Source: Flavivirga eckloniae
Lineage (GTDB): Bacteria > Bacteroidota > Bacteroidia > Flavobacteriales > Flavobacteriaceae
Length of the DNA: 64,000 bases
Reading direction: 5' to 3'
Assembly (NCBI RefSeq): GCF_002886045.1
Contig: NZ_CP025791.1
Span: 744,001 to 808,000 of the forward strand
Every line of letters begins with the position of its first letter. The first letter of the stretch is position 1. Shown here in pieces: positions 20,384-29,046 of the stretch. A program made the position numbers and the translations under genes. A model generated the notes under the pieces. That model had not been told where the DNA came from. It ran no database searches and saw nothing but the letters and a program-made list of their open reading frames with translations.

Positions 20384-21058
20384 ATGGGACTAGACATGAT
20401 TCCCCTTGATAAGCCCAAACCGGGATTTGAAGACAGGTATACAGAAATTCACAAACTACTTATTGAAGACAATTTCCCCAAACCACCACTAATAAAAAGG
20501 CTTTTAGGTAAAAAGCATACAACAAGAGATAAATTATTTAAAGAATGGCTTGCTATGGGAATTAAATCTTACGAAACCATAAAAGCCCCTAGAGTTGGTA
20601 CGGATAAGAATGCCAATATCTGGATAATGAAACAATACGACCTGTTAGATGAAAAACCACCAATAAAAAGCTACATAAACCAAAACAAAGGGCTTTACGT
20701 TATTGAATTAGCAAAAGAACAAGATGGCGTTCCAGACCCTGAGTATTGTGGTATAGGAGATAGAAATATTTTTCGGGGAGAGTATTTAAAAGACTGTATT
20801 GATCTAATAGGAGAAAAACTCGTAAATGAAGCCTGGAAATCAAAATTGGCAGACGAAACATTAGACTACGGACATAGGTTAATGAAAGCTACCAATAAAA
20901 TCGCCAGGAAACACGATCTTGAATACTTGAAAGATCAAAAAACGCCGCCAGGCCATCATTACGATCACATTGAAAGCAAAATTCATTTACTATACGCCAT
21001 CTCAAAATGGCTAATATTTTATGGTGAAAATGGTCATGGCTATGAAGCTGAATATTAA
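20384..21058 (+). CDS. Hypothetical cytoplasmic protein
   Basis: I do not recognise this 224-residue protein. It has no signal peptide or membrane segment and is rich in Lys, Asp and Glu. Visible features are the opening MGLDMIPLDKPKPGFEDRY, a DPEYCGIGDRNIFRGEYLKDC motif with two Cys residues, and a C-terminal HHYDHIESKIHLLYAISKWL segment rich in His and aromatic residues. The N-terminal GLDMIPL followed by KPxxG resembles uncharacterised proteins found near immunity or toxin-related genes, but no partner lies beside it. Codon use is like its neighbours. Confidence 0.65.
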   Translation: MGLDMIPLDKPKPGFEDRYTEIHKLLIEDNFPKPPLIKRLLGKKHTTRDKLFKEWLAMGIKSYETIKAPRVGTDKNANIWIMKQYDLLDEKPPIKSYINQNKGLYVIELAKEQDGVPDPEYCGIGDRNIFRGEYLKDCIDLIGEKLVNEAWKSKLADETLDYGHRLMKATNKIARKHDLEYLKDQKTPPGHHYDHIESKIHLLYAISKWLIFYGENGHGYEAEY

Positions 21059-21151
21059 AAACCCTAACACGGTTATAGCAAATAATACCAGAAAATTTTG
21101 CATATTGCCTGCAACAAATCTCATATAAAACTTAATACATTAAAAAATACC

Positions 21152-21835
21152 ATGAAATACAACCACATCTACTTTTTAGGATTAATACTGCTTATTATAT
21201 CCTGTAATAATAAAAAAGATAATAGTACTCCTGCTAGCAATAATAAGGTATCAGAGAATATTCAAAAGGAGAATGAATCGCCAAATGAGAGCAACCAAAC
21301 CGAAAAGTTAAAAGCACAAGAAACGTCAAAAGAAAATTCAATTCCAGAAGCCATTCTGGTAATTAAAAAACAATTTGGCGATATAAACTCCTCTATTGCT
21401 AACTATTCAAAAAAAGAAAACAAGGATATTAATATCTCTAAAGACATCAACCCAAACAACTATGCTTTCGAAGGCGCAAGCATCCATCAATTAGCTATCG
21501 CAAACCTAGATAGATATTACGAAGGAACCGATTTAAAGAAGGCAGTTGTAACGTTTGAAGGTGCAAATGAAGATTTAATCTCCGAATATTACTTTTGGAA
21601 TAATGCCTTGTTTTTTGTCTTTAAAACAAAAGTTAATTATCTAAAACCTAAATGGGCCGATGATTTTAAAGCATCCGATACGAAAAAGACTGAAAACAGA
21701 TTTTATTTTAAAAACGATACGTTGATTCGATGGCTCGATCCACAAAAAAAGCAAGTTGATGTAACCAATGAAGAAGCTAAAAAAATAACACAAGAAATAT
21801 TAAGCGACTCCCAATTGTACAAAAACTTAAAATAA
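21152..21835 (+). CDS. Hypothetical lipoprotein
   Basis: Starting at the ATG at 21152 gives a lipoprotein signal, MKYNHIYFLGLILLIISC. A Lys/Asn/Ser/Glu-rich low-complexity spacer of about 60 residues follows, then a compact domain from about residue 75. That domain has the patterns VTFEGANEDLISEYYFWNNALFFVF and TENRFYFKNDTLIRWLDP. Many Flavobacteriaceae encode similar lipoproteins of unknown role, in which the second pattern recurs. An upstream in-frame ATG at 21098 would spoil the signal peptide and is rejected. Confidence 0.7.
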   Translation: MKYNHIYFLGLILLIISCNNKKDNSTPASNNKVSENIQKENESPNESNQTEKLKAQETSKENSIPEAILVIKKQFGDINSSIANYSKKENKDINISKDINPNNYAFEGASIHQLAIANLDRYYEGTDLKKAVVTFEGANEDLISEYYFWNNALFFVFKTKVNYLKPKWADDFKASDTKKTENRFYFKNDTLIRWLDPQKKQVDVTNEEAKKITQEILSDSQLYKNLK

Positions 21836-22047
21836 TTACGACTACCCAGTTATAGTATTAAATACAGAGGAATTTCAAAAAACACAAGAAGAATTATAAA
21901 TATTCCTCTCAATTCAAAATTTGAAAGTATTTACATACATAAAAACATATAATCCATCAACTTAACGAATAAAGTGTTAAAAATCAATCGACAAAAGTAT
22001 TATTCGTTCATTTTTTTTGTAACTTAATGAGATTAAATTCATTTATC

Positions 22048-23346
22048 ATGAAAAGTACTACCCGCCTAACATTAAAAGGTCTACTTATCCTTATGTTTTT
22101 TTGCTTTTCTGCTGTTAATGCACAAGATGCAAAAGCTATAAAAGAAATTAAGGGAAAAGTTATTGACCAAAAAACCAATGATCCTTTAGTTTTCTCAGAT
22201 CTAATTATTGCTAATTCCAATATTAGCACCGTAACCAACACCGATGGGGAATTCCTTTTAAAAATACCGCAAGACTTATTAGACGGTATTTTAATTGTTT
22301 CATACCTAGGTTATGAGAAAAAAGAAATTAAAATTTCGACTATAGATAAAAAACTAAAAATAGCACTAACTCCTGCTATTACGGAATTATCCACTGTTGA
22401 AATTGACACTTATAAAGATGCCAAAACACTTCTGGAGGCCACTCTAAAAAATAAAAGCTTAGTATATAACGATAATAGTACGTTAATGACGGCTTTTTAC
22501 AGAGAAACTATTAAAAAAAGAAGAAGAAACGCATCTCTATCTGAAGCCGTAGTAAAAATACATAAGCGTCCTTATAACAACTATAAAAAAGATGCTATAG
22601 AACTCGTTAAATCCAGAAAAAAAACAGATTATACAAAGCTTGATACGCTTGCTGTGAAATTGCAAGGAGGGCCTTTTAGCAATCTATATACGGATATAAT
22701 AAAATATCCAGAATATATTTTTACAAAAGAGGACATCCCGCTTTACAATTTTAGTTTTGGAAAATCTACTCAAATAGATGACGATCTAATTTATGTTATT
22801 AAATTTAGACAGAAACCACATGTGGAAACGCCTTTGTACTATGGTAAGCTTTATATTGATGCTAAAACTTTAGCGCTCACAAATGCCGTGTACAGTTTAA
22901 ATGTTGAAAACAAAAAAGCAACAAGTGAAATGTATGTGCGTAAAAAGCCTGGATCTGCTATCGTATATCCAACAGAAGCCACCTACAGAGTAAATTACAG
23001 AACTAAAAATGGCAAATGGCAATACGCATACAGTAATATTTCGTTAACCTTTAAAGTTAATTGGAAAAGAAGACTGTTTAATAACGTTTACACGTTAAAC
23101 AGCGAAATGGCAATTACAGATTGGAGAATTACGGATGCGGACATTCAAAGACCTAGAAAAAAGATGTTACGTCCAACTACCATTTTAGTTGACGCCACTT
23201 CTGGTTTTTCCGATCCTAAATTTTGGGGTGTATACAATATAATAGAACCCGAAAAATCTATAGAATCTGCTATTAAGAAAATACAAAAGCAGTTAAAAAA
23301 GGCTAAAGAAAACAGGAAAACAAGTAAAGAAACAAAAAAGGCATAG
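22048..23346 (+). CDS. Secreted protein with carboxypeptidase-D-like regulatory domain
   Basis: Signal peptide LKGLLILMFFCFSAVNA is followed by a CarboxypepD_reg-like beta-sandwich (about residues 27-115; EIKGKVIDQKTNDPLVFSDLII and ILIVSYLGYEKKEIKI). A roughly 300-residue domain then contains TAFYRETIKKRRRNASLSEAVVKIHKRPY. This layout is common in Bacteroidota outer-membrane or periplasmic proteins related to DUF5686-type proteins, here without the terminal barrel. The function is unknown. The gene stands alone and ends in a strong terminator. I use the ATG at 22048; an in-frame ATG at 22027 is also possible. Confidence 0.8.
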   Translation: MKSTTRLTLKGLLILMFFCFSAVNAQDAKAIKEIKGKVIDQKTNDPLVFSDLIIANSNISTVTNTDGEFLLKIPQDLLDGILIVSYLGYEKKEIKISTIDKKLKIALTPAITELSTVEIDTYKDAKTLLEATLKNKSLVYNDNSTLMTAFYRETIKKRRRNASLSEAVVKIHKRPYNNYKKDAIELVKSRKKTDYTKLDTLAVKLQGGPFSNLYTDIIKYPEYIFTKEDIPLYNFSFGKSTQIDDDLIYVIKFRQKPHVETPLYYGKLYIDAKTLALTNAVYSLNVENKKATSEMYVRKKPGSAIVYPTEATYRVNYRTKNGKWQYAYSNISLTFKVNWKRRLFNNVYTLNSEMAITDWRITDADIQRPRKKMLRPTTILVDATSGFSDPKFWGVYNIIEPEKSIESAIKKIQKQLKKAKENRKTSKETKKA

Positions 23347-23367
23347 CATTTAACCGTTACCTTTTTA

Positions 23368-23411
23368 AAAGAGGTTTCAAAAGTTGATTTACTTACTTTT
23401 GAAACCTCTTT
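23368..23411 (+). terminator. Rho-independent terminator
   Basis: AAAGAGGTTTCAAAAG (23368-23383) is the exact reverse complement of 23396-23411, with a 12-base loop and T-rich DNA after it. It ends the regulatory-domain gene. Confidence 0.8.
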
Positions 23412-23478
23412 GCTTATTTAAATTTACGTGAGTTACACATTATAAAAGTTTTAAGCTTTACAAAATAGGTTACTTTAA

Positions 23479-23731
23479 CGTGAATCTTGCTTAAGAATTC
23501 AAGGTGTTCCTCCCTTTTAAAAAGGGAGGTGGATCCCGATGAGATCGGGATTCGGAGGGTTATATTTGTTTGTTATTTTTAATAAAACTCCTCTTTCTTC
23601 CTATTTTTATCAAAATCGAAATTCATTTCTCGGCTTTAATTTAAAGAGGAGAGCACTGTGACAGTAAAAAAATAGTTCTGAAACAAGTCTGGGACACACA
23701 ACAACATAAATTCTCTTATCCAAGATTCATG
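23479..23731 (+). mobile_element. MITE-like non-coding element, copy 1
   Basis: A 253-base element is nearly identical to one at 28714-28966. Its ends are inverted repeats (CGTGAATCTTG at the left; CAAGATTCATG at the right, one mismatch). It is flanked by direct repeats of TTACTTTAA (23470-23478 and 23732-23740), as expected of a target-site duplication. Inside are two strong hairpins, CCTCCCTTTT/AAAAGGGAGG and ATCCCGAT/ATCGGGAT. It has no coding capacity, so it would depend on a transposase elsewhere. Confidence 0.75.
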
Positions 23732-23779
23732 TTACTTTAAATTCAAATTTAGTTTTTCTGACAATTAGTATCTACCATG

Positions 23780-23811
23780 TCAGTCTGAGCTTGTCGAGGA
23801 CATTTATCGAT
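23780..23811 (-). repeat. Dispersed repeat (CTGAGCTTGTCGAGGAC type), left arm
   Basis: This copy, with TCAGTCTGAGCTTGTCGAGG, is the inverted partner of CTTCGACAAGCTCAGCATGACA at 23955-23976. The same family recurs as an inverted pair at 39383 and 39475. Confidence 0.6.
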
Positions 23812-23814
23812 TAT

Positions 23815-24070
23815 CAGGATGGTCATATTCAGTATAATTTTTAGAAAACTTAACCAAATCTTTCCAATTTTCATTAATAAGTACTTCTTTTTTCCGTTGA
23901 GACTATCCCTAAATATGTATACGTAATAAAACTTCGTTCCAAACAAGACTGTGCTTCGACAAGCTCAGCATGACACTCCAACACTAATTTATCTTTTAGC
24001 TTAAGACTAACGTCATACTTTTTAACGAGCTGATTTAAAAGTTGCTCATCATCGAAATTATTTTATGAAA
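23815..24070 (-). pseudogene. Possible decayed gene fragment
   Basis: On the minus strand two frames look protein-like in turn. One is FDDEQLLNQLVKKYDVSLKLK near 24060-24000. The other is FYYVYIFRDSLNG near 23940, changing frame to KEVLINENWKDLVKFSKN and then YTEYDHPDNR before a stop. A dispersed GAGCTTGTCGA repeat interrupts it. It looks like a small gene broken by frameshift and repeat insertion. The family was not recognised. Confidence 0.3.
23955..23976 (+). repeat. Dispersed repeat, right arm of inverted pair
   Basis: CTTCGACAAGCTCAGCATGACA lies in opposite orientation to the copy at 23780-23811, about 150 bases away. Confidence 0.6.
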
Positions 24071-24109
24071 CATTATTTTTAATTGCGACAATTATAATAT
24101 TAAGCAGAT

Positions 24110-24155
24110 TCCTGCCTTACTGAAACTAGTTCAGCACATGCCGCAGGAATGACAA
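24110..24155. repeat. Diverged GCAGGAATGAC-type dispersed repeat
   Basis: Contains ACTGAAACTAGTTCAGCACA flanked by TTCCTGC and GCAGGAA. It is related to the elements ending at 45060 and 50962, whose core is CTGAAACAAGTTCAGCACAAG between GATCCCGC and GCGGGAT. Confidence 0.5.
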
Positions 24156-24158
24156 CCA

Positions 24159-26111
24159 CTATTCCTTTTTAAACGTATTAGGGTATCGTTTCCCAAACGA
24201 TTTCCACAAGGTTGGCAAATACTCACCAGAATTCATTTTCCTAATCGTTCCTATTGGGTTATTCACAATTGCTTCAACTTCTGGAAATTGCTTTAAATCA
24301 ACATTTCTATTTTTAAAATTCTCTTTTAACTGATTCATAGAGAGTTCAAAAATATAGCCATACTTAGTAAGCCACTTTTCTAATTCCGCATCGGTTAATT
24401 TAATTGAGCTCATTGATTTGTCGGACAATTTATCCTTAGTAGTAATCAAAGTTTTATCTGTATTAAGATCCTCCTCAACAGTTTCGCCATTTAGCTTTTT
24501 TAAGATAAGATCTAATTTATTTTTTATGTCCTTTATTTCTTTGTCTTGCTGTAACACTTTTAAAGCAATATCATTCGTATTAATACCAATAGCCACGTTT
24601 ATATAACCAAACGTTTCATTCCTTGAAGCCTCCCAGGCAACTCCTAAAATAGACTGATAATCTGTAATCTTCATATTACCGGGCGATACCGCTATTCCTG
24701 TACCATCATTATTTCCAGAAGGTAAAATATAGTCTCCTACATTCACTTTACCAACAACCCGAACAGGTACTTGACCTAAAAAGGCTACCTTTTCAAAATG
24801 GTTTTCATTCCCTTTTACCATATTCCCCAACACAATAGGGTTTGTAGAAATAACCATGATATGATGGGCATCATTTATAGTCTTACTAATCTTACCGCCC
24901 TTTACCCCTACGATATCACCTTTAGCAAAAGTTTCGGCATGATTTTCTTTTTCCAACCATTCCGCATAATCGGCCCCACCAGATTCATACGACACACCAA
25001 CATTATTTTCTGCAGCTACAGTTAACTCAATCCATTTGGCACCCAAAACAAAATTGTTTACCAACATAACCCCAGCTTCAGCAACATCTAGCTGGGTGCC
25101 ACAAGCAATTTGTTCTGCTAAAGTAAAAGCCTGCTCTAACCCTGCCATAGCTTCATCCCAAATAAATCTAAAACTACTGTGCAGTTCACTTAAGGTTTGT
25201 CCTTCTATTGCGCCATGAATACCAAAATCATCCCTAAAAGTCACAAAGTTTTTCCCCGTATTTCTACCTGCGTTTACCTGAATAATAACACCTTGATCGC
25301 TCCCACGTACAACTAACGGGTAAGCAGCAGTACTGGTTTGTCCACCAGTAAGGGAAGCATCAATAGTTACCTGGCCATTTAAATTTGAGCTTTGGTTTAC
25401 TGTAATATTTCGAAAAACACCATCTTGAAATGTAGACGTTCCATCCACAGATAAATCTCCAGAAAGATTGGTTGTGGCACCATTATTAACATTTAATGAG
25501 TTGTTTAAATTTGTAATGCCTTCTACTGTTAAATCTGCATATAATTGTGTGTCGCCACCAACTTCCAAAGGCCCATCAAAAGCCACTAAACCGTCCACTG
25601 TTAAGTCTCCTGTTAAGTAAGTAGGGCTTTGATTATTTACGGTTAAATTGTTATTTAAATTTGTAGCTCCATCAACATCTAAAGTAGATGTGGCAACAAT
25701 TTCACGATGTCTCACATACGGAATATAGGTAAGCTCCTGATAACTAAACTCTACCATACCATCCCCATTATTCAAATCTATTTCTACCCTTAAAAACTTC
25801 GAGTTATTCCAATAAACCTGATTAAATGCCCCAATATTAGGTGTCCCCTTTCCCATAACCAAATTAATCATACCATAAGGATCGGTTGTTGTACTTTGTG
25901 TTTCTTGATATTCGGCATTACCACCATCATCAATAATGGTAAACCTAACCTGCAAATCTGTATTTGGTAAATTATTAGACGGTATATCTACTCCCGGAAT
26001 TTCCTGCGGATTATTATCAATAATTACTGCTTGATAGGTAATACCATCTGTTTGAGAAAAACTTAAAAAATAAAAAAAAGTTAATATGAGGGTTAAAAAT
26101 GGTTTTTTCAT
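24159..26111 (-). CDS. Secreted fibre-like protein with a peptidase G2/chaperone-like domain
   Basis: The 650-residue protein has a signal peptide (LTLILTFFYFLSFSQ). An N-terminal domain (about 20-140; ITYQAVIIDNNPQEIPG, YIPYVRHRE) is shared by many flavobacterial secreted proteins. A low-complexity beta-stalk of NLNNNLTVNN / GDLTVDG repeats (about 145-250) follows. The next domain has GGADYAEWLEK, GDIVGVKGGKIS, IVLGN and VAFLGQVPVRVVGKVNVGDYILPSG; this resembles the G2 peptidase or intramolecular-chaperone region of phage tail appendages. The C-terminus is coiled-coil and charged. It may be a trimeric surface fibre. It is last in a three-gene operon with a beta-barrel protein and a T9SS substrate. 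Confidence 0.65.
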   Translation of the reverse strand: MKKPFLTLILTFFYFLSFSQTDGITYQAVIIDNNPQEIPGVDIPSNNLPNTDLQVRFTIIDDGGNAEYQETQSTTTDPYGMINLVMGKGTPNIGAFNQVYWNNSKFLRVEIDLNNGDGMVEFSYQELTYIPYVRHREIVATSTLDVDGATNLNNNLTVNNQSPTYLTGDLTVDGLVAFDGPLEVGGDTQLYADLTVEGITNLNNSLNVNNGATTNLSGDLSVDGTSTFQDGVFRNITVNQSSNLNGQVTIDASLTGGQTSTAAYPLVVRGSDQGVIIQVNAGRNTGKNFVTFRDDFGIHGAIEGQTLSELHSSFRFIWDEAMAGLEQAFTLAEQIACGTQLDVAEAGVMLVNNFVLGAKWIELTVAAENNVGVSYESGGADYAEWLEKENHAETFAKGDIVGVKGGKISKTINDAHHIMVISTNPIVLGNMVKGNENHFEKVAFLGQVPVRVVGKVNVGDYILPSGNNDGTGIAVSPGNMKITDYQSILGVAWEASRNETFGYINVAIGINTNDIALKVLQQDKEIKDIKNKLDLILKKLNGETVEEDLNTDKTLITTKDKLSDKSMSSIKLTDAELEKWLTKYGYIFELSMNQLKENFKNRNVDLKQFPEVEAIVNNPIGTIRKMNSGEYLPTLWKSFGKRYPNTFKKE

Positions 26112-26123
26112 GAGTTCTTATAT

Positions 26124-26768
26124 TTAAAAATCACAATTGCAGTTTGGTAGATTAATAATAAAACCAATCCCAAATTGATGAGCATTTAAGTTTAATTTTT
26201 CTGCGCTAATGCCACTATTGAGCAATACCGTTTTTCCGTAAGTATAATTTGCAAAAATGGCAGTGTTATTGGAAATGGGATATTGCATTCCTAAACCGCC
26301 TTTTATAAAAAATATATTGTTATTGAATTCGTCCTCTCCAACTAAATCATATACTTGATTGTTTATGGTTTGATTCCCTCTAATTAAAAACTCTGAAGCT
26401 ATAGCACCCTTAAAAAAGAACGAGAAATCCCGCAATCGGAACAAATGAATATCTAAACCAGCCTTAACTCCCAAATAATTAACATCCCACTCAAAATAAT
26501 TATCCAATCTGTTATCACTACCTATGGCACCATAACCGGAATACGAAGCTCCTAAAGACAAAAACAATGTTTTTGCCTCATTAATGTTATGACGGTAACC
26601 CATACCGATATAGGATTTGGATTGAGATAAAAGATTATCCAAAGGTTGACCTTGCGAATTTTTATAATCAAAAGACGAAACCGTCGTACCATACTCCATA
26701 TATAATTGTTGACTATACCCTGAAATACTAAATATTAGAACGAGGCTAATTAGTAACTGTCTCTTCAT
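26124..26768 (-). CDS. Outer-membrane beta-barrel protein
   Basis: The 214-residue protein has a signal peptide (LLISLVLIFSISGYS) and alternating hydrophobic/polar strands, such as TLFLSLGASYSGYGAIG, VKAGLDIHLFRLRDFSFFFKG and HQFGIGFIINLP. These are typical of 8-strand OmpW/PorT-like barrels. The C-terminal NCNCDF is unusual for a barrel, adding two Cys residues after the last strand. It sits in the middle of the cassette with gaps of 1 and 12 bases, so translation is probably coupled. The partner or cargo is unknown. Confidence 0.75.
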   Translation of the reverse strand: MKRQLLISLVLIFSISGYSQQLYMEYGTTVSSFDYKNSQGQPLDNLLSQSKSYIGMGYRHNINEAKTLFLSLGASYSGYGAIGSDNRLDNYFEWDVNYLGVKAGLDIHLFRLRDFSFFFKGAIASEFLIRGNQTINNQVYDLVGEDEFNNNIFFIKGGLGMQYPISNNTAIFANYTYGKTVLLNSGISAEKLNLNAHQFGIGFIINLPNCNCDF

Positions 26769-26769
26769 G

Positions 26770-27267
26770 TTAACGTTTAATAATTTTTGATTTAAGTAAT
26801 TTAGATCGCATACTTACATGAACCAAATAACTCCCTGTATTAAAATGTTTTAAATCTAAAACTATAGACTGCATTGGGTTAAACCGCTGTGCTAAAATGA
26901 TTCTTCCTAAAACATCCCTAACCGTAACCAGTAATACATCAATAACGGGCTCTTTAAATTGTATTTGGACCTTGGAAGAAAACGGATTTGGGAAAATATC
27001 TGCTTTAAAATCCGTATTAAAACCGTTAACAATTATAGAAGCGGAAACAGGTTGCAGATACCCTTGTCGTAAAGAATAATTATTGGTTTCAAAGGTATTG
27101 ATAACACTACCCTGACCAATACTCTCAATAATATAATAGCTTTTATTGTTTGCGTAAACTACATGTGAAGACCCTTGACTTGCCAAGGTTTGCTTTCGCA
27201 ATATTTGAGCATTACTAAAATGAAAAACAAATACAAAAGCAATTAAAAAAACGTAATTTTTTAACAT
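26770..27267 (-). CDS. T9SS type A sorting-domain protein
   Basis: The 165-residue protein has a signal peptide (FLIAFVFVFHFSNA) and a short N-terminal part, IGQGSVINTFETNNYSLRQGYLQP. A C-terminal type IX secretion sorting domain (about residues 90-165) follows, with ADIFPNPFSSKVQIQF, VTVRDVLGRIILAQRF and NTGSYLVHVSM. It is probably exported through T9SS. The N-terminal part matches the short family often encoded next to fibre-like proteins. It is the first gene of the three-gene operon. Confidence 0.85.
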   Translation of the reverse strand: MLKNYVFLIAFVFVFHFSNAQILRKQTLASQGSSHVVYANNKSYYIIESIGQGSVINTFETNNYSLRQGYLQPVSASIIVNGFNTDFKADIFPNPFSSKVQIQFKEPVIDVLLVTVRDVLGRIILAQRFNPMQSIVLDLKHFNTGSYLVHVSMRSKLLKSKIIKR

Positions 27268-27501
27268 ATTTTCTGGTTAGCGCTGCCAAACTAATTTGTA
27301 ACCACTTATGAAACAAATAAATACTGCAATCTGCACATTTGTTCGCTAAAGCTGTTTTCCTAATATAAAATTCGCACATAGTTGTTTTTCAAATTAGAAA
27401 AGTTAAAAAAACGCTCTGTAACAAATACAAAATGAAGCCTTTACACCCATAGCATCTAAAAATAGTATTAATGTCGTATATATGTATTCAAAACATATAT
27501 T

Positions 27502-28626
27502 ATGATGGGAAACTTAACCTACAAAGTCATCAAGATTATATGCCTTATAATTCTTGTGTTAATACTTAAAAATTGCACCAAGCAAAATGATGATATATTT
27601 ACATCAATTCATAATCCTCTTGAAAATCCTGAAAATGGCCCTGCAGCAGGAAATCCCGATGGTAACTCAGCTATACCAGTTGAAGCTGGTTTAGAAGATG
27701 TTTCAACCCCAGATATCGTTATTGGGGATGGCACTCCAGAAAGCTGTACCTGTGAAGCTGTGGTAGACGCCGTAGCTAAAGGAGGAAAAATAGTTTTCGA
27801 TTGCGGCTCTGAACCGCATACCATTATTATGGACAAACCTGCTAAAGTGTTTAACAACGCCAACCCAGATGTTATTATTGATGGAGGCGGATTAATTACA
27901 TTAAGTGGTGGTGGAAACTCGCGTATTTTATATATGAATACATGCGATCCAGAGCAAGTATGGACAACAGAGCATTGCCAGAATCAAGATCATCCAAGAC
28001 TTACTGTACAAAACATCACCTTTGCAGATGGCAACTCAACTTCGGAAACCGAATATACCGGTGGCGGTGCTATTTGGGTTCGTGGCGGACGATTTAAAGT
28101 GATAAACTCTCGCTTTTTTAATAATCATTGCAAAAGTACCGGACCTGATGTTGGAGGCGCAGCTATTCGTGTTTTTAGTCAATACAACGACCAACCTGTC
28201 TATGTTGTAAATACGACTTTTGGCGGTGCTGAAGGTTATGGGAACGTAGGATCTAATGGTGGTGGTATAAGCAGTATCGGTGTATCGTGGACGATTATAA
28301 ATAGCTACTTTTCACATAATAGAGCCATAGGTAATGGTGGTAATCCGGCAGAAGCTGGTACACCTGGCGGTGGTAGTGGTGGTGCTATTTATAATGACGG
28401 AAATACCATGACTTTAACGGTACGTGGAACACGTATAGAAGAAAACGAAGTTAACTCATACGGATCATCAATTTTCTTTGTTAGTAACGATCATTCAGGA
28501 AATATAATTATAGATAATTCAACCATTCAAAATAACATTGGTGGTTCATGGTACCCTGTCTATCCTAGTATTTCTATGCATGCCGATACGCCGATAGCGG
28601 TAACGAATTCGACTATAGAACAATAA
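27502..28626 (+). CDS. Right-handed beta-helix lipoprotein
   Basis: The 374-residue protein has a lipoprotein signal ending at ILKNC. Residues about 80-370 show parallel beta-helix repeats. They include IVFDCGSEPHTIIMDKPAKVF, DVIIDGGGLITLSGGG, TVQNITFADGNS, FKVINSRFFNNH and TIINSYFSHNRA, with Asn ladders and GGAIW/GGAIY turns. This resembles polymorphic outer-membrane (PMP-like) and pectate-lyase-like helices. No catalytic set of a polysaccharide lyase could be identified, so ligand binding or carbohydrate processing is open. A second possible start is the next codon (ATG at 27505). Confidence 0.8.
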   Translation: MMGNLTYKVIKIICLIILVLILKNCTKQNDDIFTSIHNPLENPENGPAAGNPDGNSAIPVEAGLEDVSTPDIVIGDGTPESCTCEAVVDAVAKGGKIVFDCGSEPHTIIMDKPAKVFNNANPDVIIDGGGLITLSGGGNSRILYMNTCDPEQVWTTEHCQNQDHPRLTVQNITFADGNSTSETEYTGGGAIWVRGGRFKVINSRFFNNHCKSTGPDVGGAAIRVFSQYNDQPVYVVNTTFGGAEGYGNVGSNGGGISSIGVSWTIINSYFSHNRAIGNGGNPAEAGTPGGGSGGAIYNDGNTMTLTVRGTRIEENEVNSYGSSIFFVSNDHSGNIIIDNSTIQNNIGGSWYPVYPSISMHADTPIAVTNSTIEQ

Positions 28627-28650
28627 TTCTAAACACTTACTGTAGTTTAA

Positions 28651-28686
28651 AAAAACACTCAACAACCATGGTTGTTGAGTGTTTTT
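28651..28686. terminator. Perfect palindromic terminator
   Basis: Positions 28651-28668 are the exact reverse complement of 28669-28686 (stem core CACTCAACAACCA). It has T tracts on the plus strand and A tracts on the other side, so it can act in both directions. It follows the beta-helix lipoprotein gene by 25 bases. Confidence 0.85.
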
Positions 28687-28713
28687 ATTTTTTTAATTTT
28701 AATCCTATTTTAA

Positions 28714-28966
28714 CGTGAATCTTGCTTAAGAATTCAAGGTGTTCCTCCCTTTTAAAAAGGGAGGTGGATCCCGATGAGATCGGGATTCGGAGGGTTATAT
28801 TTGTTTGTTATTTTTAATAAAACGCCTCTTTCTTCCAATTTTTATTAAAATCGAAATTCATTTCTCGGCTTTAATTTTAAGAGGAGAGCACTGTCACAGT
28901 AAAAAAATAGTTCTGAAACAAGTCTGGGACACACACCGACATAAATTCTCTTATCCAAGATTCACG
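28714..28966 (+). mobile_element. MITE-like non-coding element, copy 2
   Basis: The same 253-base element as at 23479-23731, in the same orientation, differing at scattered single bases only. Terminal inverted repeats are perfect here (CGTGAATCTTG / CAAGATTCACG). Flanks repeat TATTTTAA (28706-28713 and 28968-28975). The target differs from that of copy 1, which supports independent insertion rather than a segmental duplication. Confidence 0.75.
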
Positions 28967-29046
28967 TTATTTTAAACTGTAACGATTTTTCAGGACGACT
29001 CAGAATGTAGCCGCATTAGATTACATTTCAAGTTTACATTAATTAT

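Noticed and set aside
23479-23731. The MITE-like element as a structured regulatory RNA only
   Set aside because: Its inverted ends and flanking direct repeats that differ between copies point to transposition; an RNA role may be additional but is not needed to explain it.
23749-23946. A 65-residue minus-strand frame as a real small gene
   Set aside because: It spans a dispersed repeat and only its first part looks protein-like, continuing in a different frame; a decayed fragment fits better.
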